This document shows positions 21,011-33,728 of a stretch of DNA of 64,000 nt, one piece after another (the stretch's first letter is position 1; each line of letters opens with the position of its first letter). The stretch covers positions 52,918,001 through 52,982,000 of the forward strand of contig CM065818.1 in NCBI GenBank assembly GCA_033398695.1, written 5' to 3'. This DNA is from Orobanche coerulescens. Lineage: Eukaryota; Streptophyta; Magnoliopsida; Lamiales; Orobanchaceae. The notes beneath the pieces were generated by a model that ran no database searches, was not told the DNA's origin, and saw only the letters and a list, made by a program, of their open reading frames with translations. Position numbers and translations under genes: made by a program.

Positions 21011-24000
21011 TTCTACCCTCCTTAAAAGAAGTTTCGTCCCGAAACTTAAATCAAGTAGGGAGAAGCAATATCCCGCCAGGAAAACTCAACGAGATACATA
21101 AGAACCGAAAAAAATTCGTGCCAAACGGCGAAACGTTACAAGCAACACAAGGGAATATACGGCGTAAAAACACGCCCCACGACGACTAACGCAACGCCAC
21201 CGACTATGTTTCAAACAACAACGAGCAATTAACGACGCATCACATACCACATCACATGCACACATTTAATCGAAGAAACGTACGCTACAACAAGTTGCAC
21301 CCGACTAAAACGGCTATGCGATAGAAACAAATAGAGTATCACGATAGAAATCATTCCGATTCTCATCAATAAGAAAATGTCCGACGTCAAAACACAAACA
21401 ATTCAAGATAACGGAAAATGAGAATACCGGACATTACATTCTATCCTATTTAAAAATAAGTTTCGTCCTGAAACTTAAAATAAAACATCATGGTAGAATA
21501 CAAACAAAACCAAAAAGTCCACGTAACAAATATCAATTTCTACACGAATTACAGTACGAAGTACGATACACAACTACATCACGGGACACCACCAGGCACT
21601 CCCCGAGTAGGAACGAAAACCCAATTCCCGAACATCTTGGCAACGGTCTCACAATGCACCGCTCGGTGACCCACTTGGCCACACTCGAAACATTTGACTA
21701 ATGGTGAACGACAATTCTTCGCAGTACGAGATCAGGCAACAACAGTCAGACAACCCCGTTCGAACAACAACGATCGAGCAACAATGATCGAACAACAATG
21801 ATCAGTAACAATGATCGAATGACAACAGTCGAACAATGACTCCGAAGTCCCCACTTCAACTCCAGACATTAAAAGAACTGGTAGAAAGTGAAAGATGTTA
21901 CTTCCAAACAAGGCTCACAAGAATCGAACCGAACTAGGAAAGGTCACGATGACAAACAGGTCGATCTAAAACAAGGTCACAACCAGTTCGAATGATGACA
22001 AATGAGACATCCAACAAGTTCAAAAAGTATCGACGAGCACGTGCAAGTCGATAGAATTTAGAAGGAGAAACTGCAGAAGTCAAATATAGTATGGGTATTA
22101 CATCCGACCTCTTATAAAAGAAATGTCGTCCCCGCAACTCACAATAACGGAAACAAGGTAACAACACAAAAAGCATCTGATAGGAAAATCTCCCATGGGT
22201 CTCTCAGAGTCGATCCTGATATTTGTGCTGAAGCGCGAACTCCGAAAGTCTCAGTAGCCAATTCGCAAAACTGAATTCGGTGTCCCTCGAAACGCATCAC
22301 TGACGAGAAGGACAATTTACACGTGCATGCCCCGGCACATCACGGTTGAAATACCTCGGCTCGGCATACCGAAAATACAAATGCTAGATACAATGGGGCA
22401 TAAAGTCGCAAAACAATATAGTGGAGATGCCAACTCAGCACAACAAAGAATCACGACGGTATCGTTCGGCGACCTCAACGGCCTGAACGATAACCAGCAC
22501 CTAATTACAAACATTATGAAACAATCACACATGTACACAAACGTACAAACCCAAGCTTCAACAGCTCACACTCGTGCGACAACACACAAATCACCACGAG
22601 GCGATAAACAGTAAACACCAGTTCACACCTCTCACAGAGGGCTAGTACAACAAATGCGTGGCAACGCCTCGACGTTCATGCCACCAATTCGATCATACTC
22701 GGGAGCAAACATCATAACGACAACGCGAACATCATACATACATACCCAGCCCTCAAACGGGAATGGATAGGTTTTAAAAACGAAAACCTCCTTTTGAAAA
22801 TAATTTTGGAAACACCGATTGATCTTGAGTATCACCCTTCAATAAAAATACAATCGTGAAACATCGTTATCGAGACTTTGGAAACTATTTTGCATTCGAT
22901 AAAAATGAGGACAATTTCTTTTCGTGAAAAACTTTCGGAAGTATTCGACCCTCGGGTCTAAGTAAAAGTGTTTCTAAAACATTGGAAAATATCTCAAAAC
23001 ATTTTGGTCCTCGAGGTAGAAGAATCTTGAAACATATTGTGGCACCTTGGATGTACCACAAGAAAATAATTCATTTTAAAAGGACGTCTCGAAATTTATT
23101 TTCTAAGGTACTCAAAGTTTTCAAAGATAATTCAATGGGCTAGAATGCCCAAAAATTTCAGATAATTACACGGAACATTATAGCGCCGTGGGTCCCGCGC
23201 CGGAACCCACCAGGCTAAAAACCATTTACAAAACGCCAAAAAGGTCGATGACGGTAATATTTTACAATGTCCGAAGTATCTCAAAACACATTTTTCAAAT
23301 ACCGTCTGATTGTGTCATTTGAAAATACACGGCCCATTTGTCAAAATTTAACAAATTTTAAAAATCCATAGAAACCATGGTTTGACCGCCCCACCAAAAT
23401 ATTTTCCAAAAATCGATTTCTACAAAATTCTCAAACTGTAAAGTCATTCAGGAAACATTCTCAAACTTACCCATAGCGGACAAAAATTACAAAATTCCAA
23501 AAACAGTCGAATTTAAAACCATATACTCAAATGGAAACCAGGGTCGCCAATTCAATCAAATGCATCTCGTGGTATCAAGTTTAAACACACAGCAAAATCA
23601 TTCATCGGAGTTTCTCACAATCTCTACCGTCGGTACCTTTTCGAAACCCATCAAGGTTTAAAACTTTCACAACCTACCACCCCACCCGGTGGTTCAAAGA
23701 TAAAACAATAACGTGCCCAGTTCTATACACATACTATGTGTCACAAGTATTAAACACAACTATATTACACAATACTGTGTAAATAAAATTATGCACCGCA
23801 ATTAACTCACTAAGATAAAATCGAGATACACAGGTATTACGCATAAAGGAGGAGACTTACATCCACAGGTCGCACAGAGGTGACGGTCGTCCACGATACT
23901 AATCTCGTCCGACAACATATCCGACACGTTGTGACTACGCACAACTCAACTTGTCACCTGACGACTCGAACGACAAGACAACACATTACTCGACAAACCA

Positions 24001-24057
24001 TGACTCGACTCGACCCGACAGCCTAGGTTTCCGCAACCTAAGCTCCGATACCATAAA
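21011..24057 (-). other. LARD2 internal region, non-coding
   Basis: Three kilobases without a credible gene; the longest frames are about 95 codons and lack retroelement motifs. On the minus strand it starts with the PBS at 24053 and ends with the PPT. Two further motifs resembling the PPT/LTR junction (plus strand ATTACATTCTATCC with TTTCGTCCTGAAACTT, and TATTACATCCGACCTC with TGTCGTCCCCGC) occur at 21432-21475 and 22095-22140. The middle (22800-23700) contains repeated CTCGAG/AAAACATTTTGG-type AT-rich sequence. Confidence 0.8.
24042..24053 (-). other. LARD2 primer-binding site (iMet type)
   Basis: The minus strand TGGTATCGGAGC lies four bases inside the LTR edge at 24058. It is the same variant as in the Sirevirus-like element (complement of the initiator tRNA-Met 3' end with one mismatch). 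Confidence 0.85.
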
Positions 24058-26816
24058 TGTAACACCCCCAAAACCATATGGGAATATTACACGCCGTAGA
24101 CCCTTTCCACAAGGATCTACCAGGCTAAACATCCATAAACAACCAAATGCTTGCCCAGCCAGGGTCAAACAATAAAATGATACAGATCGATATGGTCACT
24201 TACACGTGAATACACAGACCGATGAGGTCACACAACCCAATCGATAAAACTGACTTAAATAAAATTACCCACACAGGGGTCGAAATACAATACAGCGGAA
24301 GACTGAAATCAACTCTGACAACACAACAAAAATCAAAACAACTCTCGACTCATGATTAGTATCGCAGCTCGTCTTCCTCTTGTGCCAATCCTGTGACTGC
24401 TCCCCTGAATCTGCATGTACCTGGACGCAAAACAGACATCCACCCCCCGATTACTCGGGGGTTAGTAAAACTCCACTGTTTTACTAGTGCAAGTATCAAA
24501 TCATACGAAATGTAACAAGCAAATAATAATCGTGAATCCAATATAATAATCAAGTATCAAAATATTCCCGGGAGGTTTTCACAAGGAAAGATAAGCTATG
24601 AAGCATTCGAAAATAAGATTATCATCTCGGGAATTTTTAGATTTTCAAAACCTTTAAGACCTCAAGTCCTGATTCACAAAACCTTTCGAAAAACTTTAGG
24701 GCCTTAACCCGATTCTCGTTTCAAAGCACACTAGATAATATATCATTATGAGTCCGAGACCCATATTTAAAATGTTACCCAAATAATCATTTCTACACGA
24801 TCATTGTTCGTACACATCATGTACCGAACTCCAGAGGCCTCGACGGACCTTACCCGGACCACACACACTTTTCGTACACATCATGTACCGAACTCCGGAG
24901 GCCTCAACGGACCTTACCCGGCCACAAACATCGTTCGTACACATCATGTACCGAACTCCAGAGGTCTCGTCAGACCCTACCTGGATCACACACCTTGTTC
25001 GTACACATCATGTACCGAACTCTAGAGGCCTCGTCAGACCCTACCTGGATTACACACCTTGTTCGTACACATCATGTACCGAACTCCAGAGGCCTCGTCA
25101 GACCCTACCTGGATTACACACCTTGTTCGTACACATCATGTACCGAACTCCAGAGGCCTCGTCAGACCTTACCTGGAACACACACATCGACACGACACAA
25201 CTCATAATCATCAAATATCAAGCCATTCCACATTACGTACAACAATGAGCATAATTAATCAATCACATTGATCGCCACAAAATCGTATGTCCCACGCACA
25301 TAACACAATCTCAACACTCGCAACAACTATCGTCAATCAACGACACATAACCAGCATAACACACGTTCGGTACACAATACATTGCACAACCGAGTGTACA
25401 ACCATCCCATATGTACGTCGCAATCCTTCACAAATGGCACAACGCCTAACACGTATACTAATACAACATTATTATCACAAAGCCTTCAAATTACGGAAAA
25501 CACAACCAACTCAAACGGAACATAATTACGAAGGCAAGCAAAATCATCATACATATCATACGTAATTACTAGTCGCAAGATACAAGTCGTATAATAAGAT
25601 ACTTGCCTTAATAACCGCTACCAAACGCTCCGAAGAACACGGTTCGACCGGGAAGCTCGGACCCCGGAGAAGACAACGAACGGAAGGGTTCCGACTTGAG
25701 TTCTTCACAAGAATTCGACCCTAACAACATATAATCAATAAATCATCGATCATACGAAGAAGAATAATGGTAGAACGCTCGAATTCTCTTTGTGACATTT
25801 TATCGAACACCTTCAAGGCGTCGATAAAATACTCAATAAAACGACAAATCCGTGGCAATCCAACCGTGGAATAACAAGGTATTAGATATAATATAGCTTA
25901 AAAATCATCAATCCATCAATATTCTGAGTTAAAACGGATTAAACGGACAAATCGAACAAAATCCCCAAAACTATATTTTAAGAAAACTTGCCTTGATTCG
26001 GTCGATCGGAGCAAGTTATGGAAGGATTAATCGATGTTATGAACTTCAAAACTTCATGGATTTAACCCCTAACAACATCCCTCCATGATCATCAAAGCTC
26101 AAGCCGCGGAAGAGGAAGAAACGAGTGAGAAAAATGACGAAAAACCCGATCGCTTCCGCCATATTTATAGCCTGCCGGACACGGCGCAAAGAAACGGCCC
26201 AGATCGGGCCGGTGTCTCGGCCGTGTCTCGGCAGTCGCTGGTCCCGCCGACCCGGGCGCAAGACACGGCGTTAGGCTGCTCTGTGGCCGCTTTCGCACAA
26301 GTCCGGCCAGCCAGGACTCGGTCGTTCCGACGGTCCGAAAAATCCCGAAACTCAGACCTGAACGTAAACCGAAAGCACGGTTACGAAGTACTCATAAAGA
26401 AGAATCCGAACACTGAGAGAACACATAATTTCAACCACCCGAAGGCTCGAAATTCGACAACGGAAAGTAATTACCCCAAATATTGGGAAATTACGAAAAT
26501 GGCCCAAAATGTCCGAAAATCACGATACGTGATCGAATAACCAAACCGAAGTTCACAACACGTCTAACAAATTTAAACGGACTTACGGGAAACTCGAAAC
26601 AGTAATTTCGAACGAGATTCACAAGAATCGAACTCGAGTGCGGAAAAGTCGTTAAGAAACACGGAACTCAACAAAACAATACCGAAACGAACTCGGATGA
26701 CAAAAAATGCAGAATTAATCATTCTCAGAATGATGAGATGGTCCCAAGCGAGTCGTCGAAATGGACTTCCGCCGAAAAAATAAAATTACCGGAAATCCGA
26801 AATTGCGGATATTACA
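24058..26816 (-). repeat. LARD2 5' LTR (2759 bp)
   Basis: Near-identical partner of 18256-21010, ending at the right TTATC duplication (26817-26821). It also carries six 64-bp hairpin units. Comparison with the other copy shows scattered transitions and a few small indels, which suggests a moderate age. Confidence 0.92.
24806..25184. repeat. Six-unit 63/64-bp tandem repeat with hairpin (LARD2 5' LTR)
   Basis: Units start at about 24806, 24870, 24933, 24997, 25061 and 25125. The copy number and order of variants match the array at 18994-19372, including the divergent first three units. The array was therefore already fixed before this insertion and has not been homogenised since. Confidence 0.92.
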
Positions 26817-26821
26817 TTATC

Positions 26822-27906
26822 CACCTCGTGTTGATATGACGGGTCATCTTGGGATGTAGGCAGTGAACGCTGGATCATCGGATTACCCATGTGTTGTTGT
26901 TGCGCATATGTATATTATGGGTTTGCCATAAGTATGCATTGTCGTTATTGTTGTGATCATATTGATGTTGTCATATGAGTATGCATTTGTAGGTCTTATG
27001 TTATGACCATGTCCGTATGTTGGGTTGATCTGATCTCGGATTAAACTGACGTGATTGTCATGGTAATTCGTATCTTAAGGTATGTTCCGTATTTCCTTGG
27101 TACTTGTCTTTGATTGACAATCAATTATCGTATTGGAATTGTCGACGTTATCCTATGGATTGAATTGGCCAGAGTTGGTATAATTTCCGTATCGCGAGTT
27201 ATGATAATGTTTTGAGAACCTTGGGTATTGTTGAGATACCGTACAGATATTTCGGTATTATCTTATTGTGTTGTTAAGGATACGAATCGTGGATTTTCGT
27301 AAAGTTACGACAGTAAGATTACATTGGTCGTATTCTTAGTATTTCCATTGATATGTAATTATTGACGTGATGTGATGGTTATCATTGTTGGATATTATGG
27401 CTAACCCCGTCGTGGGCTTTCTTTTTAGGTTCTTGGATTATCATGCTTGTAGCGATCGTGGAGAGATGAGCTTCCTGGAGGATACTGGCTAGGGCATGTA
27501 TTTGTGTTTTGAGTTTCTGATCACTTGTTGCATTCCGTTGTTGGAGTATTTTAATTGTTTGTCTTTATCCGCTGCGTGAGTATTTTTTGGCCTTTTGGTA
27601 TCTGGTAACTTAGGTTACTTTGACAATTGTTTTCTAAACTATTTTGTCGGTACGTGTAAGCGATAACTTATCGTATGTTTTTAAACTGTTGAGTTTTGGA
27701 ATTTTGGGCCTTGTGGTTTCACATGAGATTCTTACTACGGTTTTGGATAAATGGATTTTATTAAATCTTCAAATGTTTTTAAAAGAAGTACCATCGTTTG
27801 CCTCTTAGGCGTTTGTAATGTTTGTAAATCATTCTTTCAGCCTTGTGGGTTCCGTCTCGGGTCCCACGTCGCAGTAATATTCCTGGATGGCTCTGGGGGT
27901 GTTACA
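26822..27906 (+). repeat. LARD1 5' LTR, second part (after LARD2)
   Basis: It continues the LTR after the right TTATC and matches 32639-33726 of the 3' LTR. It ends CTGGGGGTGTTACA at 27906, five bases before the PBS. With 15934-18255 it rebuilds a 3407-bp LTR. Confidence 0.88.
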
Positions 27907-30308
27907 GAATATGGTATCACAGCTTAGGTTGTGAAAACCTAGGCAGTCGGGTCGAGTTGGGTCGTGCTTTTGTCGTGTCATTCGAGCTGTCGGTTGACAA
28001 GTGTTTGCGCTCTGAGTTTTTGTTGTTCACCCGAGCTTGTGCGCTATGTGATTTACCAGTGTGGTACTGGGGTGGTTGTAACTTTTCCAAATGGTATTAA
28101 TAATGTGTTTCTTCGGATAGAGATGTGTTGTGTTCTCGAGTTAAACTGAGTTTGCAAAATGTGTGTTTTGAAAATATGTGTGTCAAGTATTTTCTAGAGT
28201 TGAGACATGTGCCAGTATCACGGGGAATCGTCGGCTTCACGATCTGTAAGTATTTGGATTTTTGAATTTCATCGAGATTTATTGCCGTTCTAAGTTGATA
28301 TGCTTTGAGATTCAGAAAGATATTATGTGTTACAGTATAAGGTGACAGAATTGGGACAGGATTGATGATCTTGAGAAAACTATGATTTTGGAAATCAGTA
28401 TGTCGGTTAAGTTTGGAACGGAATTGTACAATTGGAAGAAATGTTGTGCATGGTTGAGAAGAGCATGTAGTCATGTTAAGTCATTTTGAAATACATGAAA
28501 CTCTTTTTGAGCATTTGAAAATGATACTTTTCAAAATGAATGTTTTACGGATGTTTTATGGAAAATGATTTTGGGCCGAGACCTAATAGATTTTTTTGAA
28601 ATAGTTTTATAACTCAGGACTTGGGTCCGAAAAAGAGTTTCTACTTTTTAAACTTCTTCTAATGCGGAATGAGATACGGGCTGAGACCCTAATGTTTCAA
28701 AAGGTTTTTTTTGTTTTCTTAAAACTCCCGAGATTTGTAAAACACTTTATCAATCATTTTCATTTCTGCCTTTCGCGTTTTTGATTTATTGGTTCAAATG
28801 AAACCTCTCAGGAAGTCTTTCGCTGTGTTGGTTTATTTTAATGTTTTGTCATAGCATATTTGATGTAATCCAGGAATGGGTTAATGGTTGACATTGCGAG
28901 TCATAGATGGAAAAGTAGTTTTTGGGTCGGAGTGTATATATTGAGATTTTGGATCTCTATCGTGTGGTTTTCCGATGGAATATCAGTGGATATTGGTGAC
29001 GAACCGAATTGGTATACAGGAGTATGGATGTGGTCAATCATTTGCATAGTTTTCATTTTAAAACTTCAAAATCGTGTGGATTCGAAGGAAAACTGTTATC
29101 GAATACTTGGCACCAGCGAACCGATTTAATTTTTCGAAAATTGATTTCGTGGTCTTACGAAAATTTATGTTTTGAGTTTTGAAATTTTTAAATGAACTTT
29201 CAAAAATTTGTCTTCTTGACGAGATATATGATTTCAAACTGGTTTTGAAAATGTGATGGATATACATACGCATTTAGTGCATAATGCATATCATGGTGAA
29301 GATCTGAGTGTGACTCACGAACTGGATAAGACGTCAGTATGGAACGATGAATAAAGATTCGAACTTCAGTATGGTAGTTAGTTATCCAGGGATGATCGGT
29401 TGATTGATCGGATAAGAAGAATATGATGCGTGATGTAGAATTCATGCACATGATGTAATTTTGGAACTTAGGGTTTTGTGAAACTAGGACGTATGCGCTA
29501 CCATAATGTTTTTGAATGGTTTCTTTGTAAGTGTAGATTTGGGGATGGTGCCCCCATGCTGGTTGTTTTGGATACTGAGTGGTCGTTCCCACTCCGTGTA
29601 TGATTGAGTGTGTTCGTCGATTTGCGATTGGTTGTTCATATGCCGAGGGATATGTTCACCAGTCGGGTATGTTTATTGAGATCCACTGTATGTGGTTGGT
29701 GTGTCATTTTGAGAATGTTATTCTTTCATATATCTGTTTCTGTGGTTCTGTGTTGACCGTGTTGGGGCTTCTCGTGTGAAGGTATTCTCGATTATCGTTG
29801 ATCGTTCGTTGGTTATATTAGAGTTTATCATGTTGATGATATTCTCACGCATTTGACCTTCGATTGGTCGTATTGGTTGATCATTGTTAATGATCGTATG
29901 AGCGTTCGAATTTTGTGTTGATGTTTCGGGATTTGTGTCGTCGTTTTTGGTAGTTGTTTCTCAGTGTATCGTATATTATTGATTGTATTAGAATTGGGAC
30001 TTAATTGTGCGATCAGGCAGACAGGTTTTGACACGGATGGATTATTTCATCTGAAGATGATATATTTTGTTGAGACTTATGGAATTGTGATTATAAGCGC
30101 ATTGAGGCTTTACAGTGAAGTCACTTGCTAGTATCGCGGGAGATCGTCGACTTTGTGTTTTTGTAAGTATGCTATTTTGGTTATTCGTTAATGATGATGA
30201 TTGGTCGTTGTCGTGATAGTTTCGGAATATTCTGGTTGAACGGTTTGTTGGTTTTTCTATAACGGATTGCAAGTTTCGAGGACGAAACTTATTTTAAGTG
30301 GTGTAGTA
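27907..30308 (+). other. LARD1 internal region, non-coding
   Basis: It contains a PBS (TGGTATCACAGC, 27912-27923), then sequence shared in part with LARD2 on the opposite strand (TTAGGTTGTGAAAACCTAGG, GTCGGGTCGAGT). It ends with AAGTTTCGAGGACGAAACTT at 30271-30290 and a weak PPT before TGTAATATCC at 30309. ORFs are below 130 codons and lack retroelement motifs. I see no gene. Confidence 0.82.
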
Positions 30309-33300
30309 TGTAATATCCGGAAATTTCCACTACTATTGTTTAATATTATTTTATCCTAGTTATGTTGTACAGCGTGGAATCTGTATAGTATTGGTAAAAT
30401 AAATGAAGGACTGAGACATCTGTATTGGTATAATTGTCGTACTTGGTCGACAATTGGATGTAAGAAGTATATGTATTCAGTATGCCGTATGTTCGTATTC
30501 TGTATGTTGATACGTTGTACCAGAATAGCTAAAAATGGCTAAGTATAGCCTGATTAGTGCACGCTAATACTCATACACAGCGCATGCTAACGTGCAGGAG
30601 TAGCGCACGCTAAAGGTAAAATCATAGCGCACGCTAGTGCAGAACAGATCAGAAGGAATCTACGTGTGGACCAGGCCACATTCGGCGCAAGTTCTGGTAA
30701 GTCAACGGATGTTTGTAATGTAGTACTAGCGCATGATAAACCCTAAAGGTTAGCACACGCTAATGATATACCGGACAAAAAGGAATCTTATCCTCGTCAG
30801 CACTTTCGGCGTGTGGACCAGTCTTCGGAGCATACAGACAAACGAGTCAACTGATATTAGCGCACGCTAAACGCAAGGAATTGCGTATGCTAGAGAGTGT
30901 AAATTACGTACGCAAATGCATGGGCATTACGTACGTAAGCACATGTACGAAGCCAGACAGTAGCCCCTGGACTGCGATATCGCATGATAACAAAGTCAGT
31001 TAGCGCATGCTAAACGTGAGATGTTAGCGCACGCTAGTAATGTATTCTATATAAGGGGACAGACGGGTATTATGAAGCATTTCGTCCATTCTCTCCTTGC
31101 AACCAGTAGAGAGAACCTTGGGAGGACTTTTGGAGTTTCTAAACACTGAGGGATGATCCTCTTTGACAAGATTAAAGATGGAAATCATGGATTAAATCTT
31201 TGTTCTTCAAATCATTGGCGATTCTTGGAAATGGATTCAAACTTGGGATTCAATCCATTCCTTCAAAAAGGTAATCACTCTCCATCTTTGGATTTCATTT
31301 TGGATTGAATGTTGATGTTCTTGAGTTGATGATTATTACATAAACAAGTTGATAAGCATGATTATGAGATGGATTACCGAAGTATGATGATATTAATATG
31401 ATTTGGGTGATTTGTATTGTGTAGTTCGTTTTCTTGAGATAAGTTGGTTAATCCTCCCTCTCCTTTGCGGATGTTGATGTTATTGTTGATGATTACTCCA
31501 TGTAATGATAGATTATGGAAGTGTTGTTACGTTCTTAATGTTTCATGATGTTGATATTGAAGAATATGATATATGGATATAGGACTTGGATTATAAGTTG
31601 AATGATTGTTTGTATGTTAAAGGATATCGGACTTCGTTGTTTTGATAGCTTTGAACATGGTTCAGAATCACTTAGTGTTCTTGATAATCGCCATATGTTG
31701 ATCGGTATCCGAAATACATGCAACTGTATGTCATTAGCGCACGCTAAGCCTACTGGATAGCGCACGCTAACGGGAGCAACTTAGCGCACGCTACGTTAAG
31801 TAATTAACGTGCGCTAAGTCAACAGATAGGGTAGTATATTCTGTTTTGGTTATGAATTCGTGTTCGTTTAAGTTGGTTTGATCAGACTTGTGGTTAACCA
31901 AGATATTTCTGAGCCGTGGGGTTTGTGAATTGGTTTTATTGATTGTTGATTGTTGTCGAACTTGTTGTTTTTAGATTATTGTAATTGGTTGAGATTATTG
32001 ATCGGTGCTTATAACCGTATGCTGCGGTCGTGTTCGAGTATGTTCGTGAATTACTTTGGTCGGGACCGAGGAACTCGTAGATGACGGCAATAGATTTGGT
32101 AACAGCTTCCTCTTCATTGTATTGGTATCGAGGCAAGTTATTACTTGCACAGTTTATAATATTTAATGAATGGTTTCCATTTCATTCATTTATAATTCGT
32201 ATAAGCAATGTTTATAATCGTAATCACATGAGATTTGTGATTATAAGTTGTATTTGAGTTTTGGGAATTAAATCATAATGTATATGATTTACATTGTTGT
32301 TGGCATACTTGGTATCGAGGATATATCATGGTATAGACAAAGGCGTGAATTATTTACCATCCGTGACATTTTGGATCCTCGAATATTCAGAATAATGGTT
32401 TGTGATGGTCTGGACATCGAGATCGCTCTCGAAGGACTCGGGGCAAGTACTCCAATCATTTTTGTCATTTCGTATCGATCATGTTGTGATACATACGTGT
32501 ATCATTGTTGTCATGCATTGTGTATCATTGTTATATGCATTTGTGCATTGTTGTTGTATGTCCACCTCGTGTTGATCTGACGGGATCATCTTGGGATCTA
32601 TGCTAGCGTGCGCTGGATCATTGGACGGGTTTATCCACCTCGTGTTGATCTGACGGGATCATCTTGGGATCTAGGCAGTGAACGTTGGGTCATCGGATTA
32701 CCCATGTGTTGTTGTTGTGCATATGTATATTATGGGTTTGCCATAAGTATACATTGTCGTTATTGTTGTGATCATATTGATGTTGTCATATGAGTATGCA
32801 TTTGTAGGTATTGTGTTAGGACCATGTCCGTATGTTGGGTTGATCTGATCTCGGATTAGACTTACGTGATTGTCATGGTAATTCGTATCTTGAGGTATGT
32901 TCCGTATTTCCTTGGTACTTGTCTTTGATGGACAATCGATTATCGTATTGGAATTGTCGACGTTATCCGATGGATTGATATGGCCAGAGTTGGTATAATT
33001 TCCGTATCGTGAGTTATGATAATATTTTGAGAACCTTGGGTATTGTTGAGATACCATAAAGATATTTCGGTATTATCTTATTGTGTTGTTAAGGATACGA
33101 ATCGTGGATTTTTATAAAGTTACGACAGTAAGATTACATTGGTCGTATTCTTACTTAGTATTTCCATTGATATGTAATTATTGACGTGATGTGATGGTTA
33201 TCATTGTTGGATATTATGGCTGACCCCACCGTGGGCTTTCTTTTTAGGTTCTTGGATTATCAAGCTTTTAGCGGTCGTGGAGAGATGAGCTTCCCGGAGG

Positions 33301-33726
33301 ATACTGGCTAGGGCATGTATTTGTGTTTTGAGTTTCTGATCAGTTGTTGCATTCCGCTGCTGGAGTATTTTAATTGTTTGTCTTTATCCGCTGCGTGAGT
33401 ATTTTTTGGCCTTTTGGTATCTGGTAACTTAGGTTACTTTGACAATTATTTTCTAAATTATTTTGTCGGTACGTGTAAGCGATAGCATAACGTATGTTTT
33501 TAAACTGTTGAGTTTTGGCATTTCGAGCCTTGTGGTTTCAAATGAGATTCTTACGACGGTTTTGGATAAACGGATTTTATTAAATCTTCAAATGTTTTTA
33601 AAAGATAGTACCGTCGTTCGCCTCTTAGGCGTTTGTAATGTTTGTAAATCTTTCTTTCAGCCTTGTGGGTTCCGTCTCGGGGCCCACGACGCTGTAATAT
33701 TCCTGGATGGCTCTGGGGGTGTTACA
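30309..33726 (+). repeat. LARD1 3' LTR (3418 bp), uninterrupted
   Basis: TGTAATATCCGG ... GGGGGTGTTACA. It carries the palindrome array at 30550-31050 and 31730-31830, a TATATAAGG box near 31049, and a direct duplication of about 73 bp (units starting at 32561 and 32634, core CCACCTCGTGTTGATCTGAC). LARD2 sits between these two units in the 5' LTR. It ends at the GCTGT duplication. Confidence 0.9.
30550..31050. repeat. Array of dispersed palindromic motifs TTAGCGCACGCTAA (3' LTR copy)
   Basis: The same array as at 16175-16690, with several copies altered by single transitions (for example TTAGTGCACGCTAA and TAGCGCATGATA). The changes are mostly C-to-T or G-to-A within the CG steps, as expected for methylated DNA. 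Confidence 0.75.
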
Positions 33727-33728
33727 GC

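Larger units (their letters stand above)
18256..26816 (-). mobile_element. LARD2: non-autonomous LTR retrotransposon nested in LARD1 LTR, minus strand
   Basis: Two LTRs of 2755 and 2759 bp, nearly identical, flank a 3.05-kb non-coding interior. A PBS (24042-24053, minus strand TGGTATCGGAGC) and a PPT (21011-21026, minus strand AAGGAGGGTAGAA) set the orientation to minus. A perfect 5-bp duplication TTATC flanks it. No gag, protease, RT or integrase motif is seen in any frame. Its sequence just after the PBS resembles that of LARD1 (AGCTTAGGTTG...AACCTAGGC, GTCGGGTCGAGT), so the two families are related. It must be younger than LARD1. Confidence 0.92.
15934..33726 (+). mobile_element. LARD1: large non-autonomous LTR retrotransposon, plus strand
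   Basis: Two LTRs of about 3.41 kb (the 5' one split by LARD2) flank a 2.4-kb internal region with a PBS (27912-27923) and a PPT-like edge (GAGGACGAAACTT, then AAGTGGTGTAGTA) but no recognisable gag or pol. LTR termini are TGTAATAT...GGTGTTACA. Taking out LARD2, the 5' LTR measures 3407 bp against 3418 bp for the 3' LTR. Long LTRs plus a non-coding interior fit the LARD class. The AAGTTTCGAGGACGAAACTT motif before the 3' LTR is shared with chromoviruses, so it is probably a deletion derivative mobilised by a chromovirus. Confidence 0.85.
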
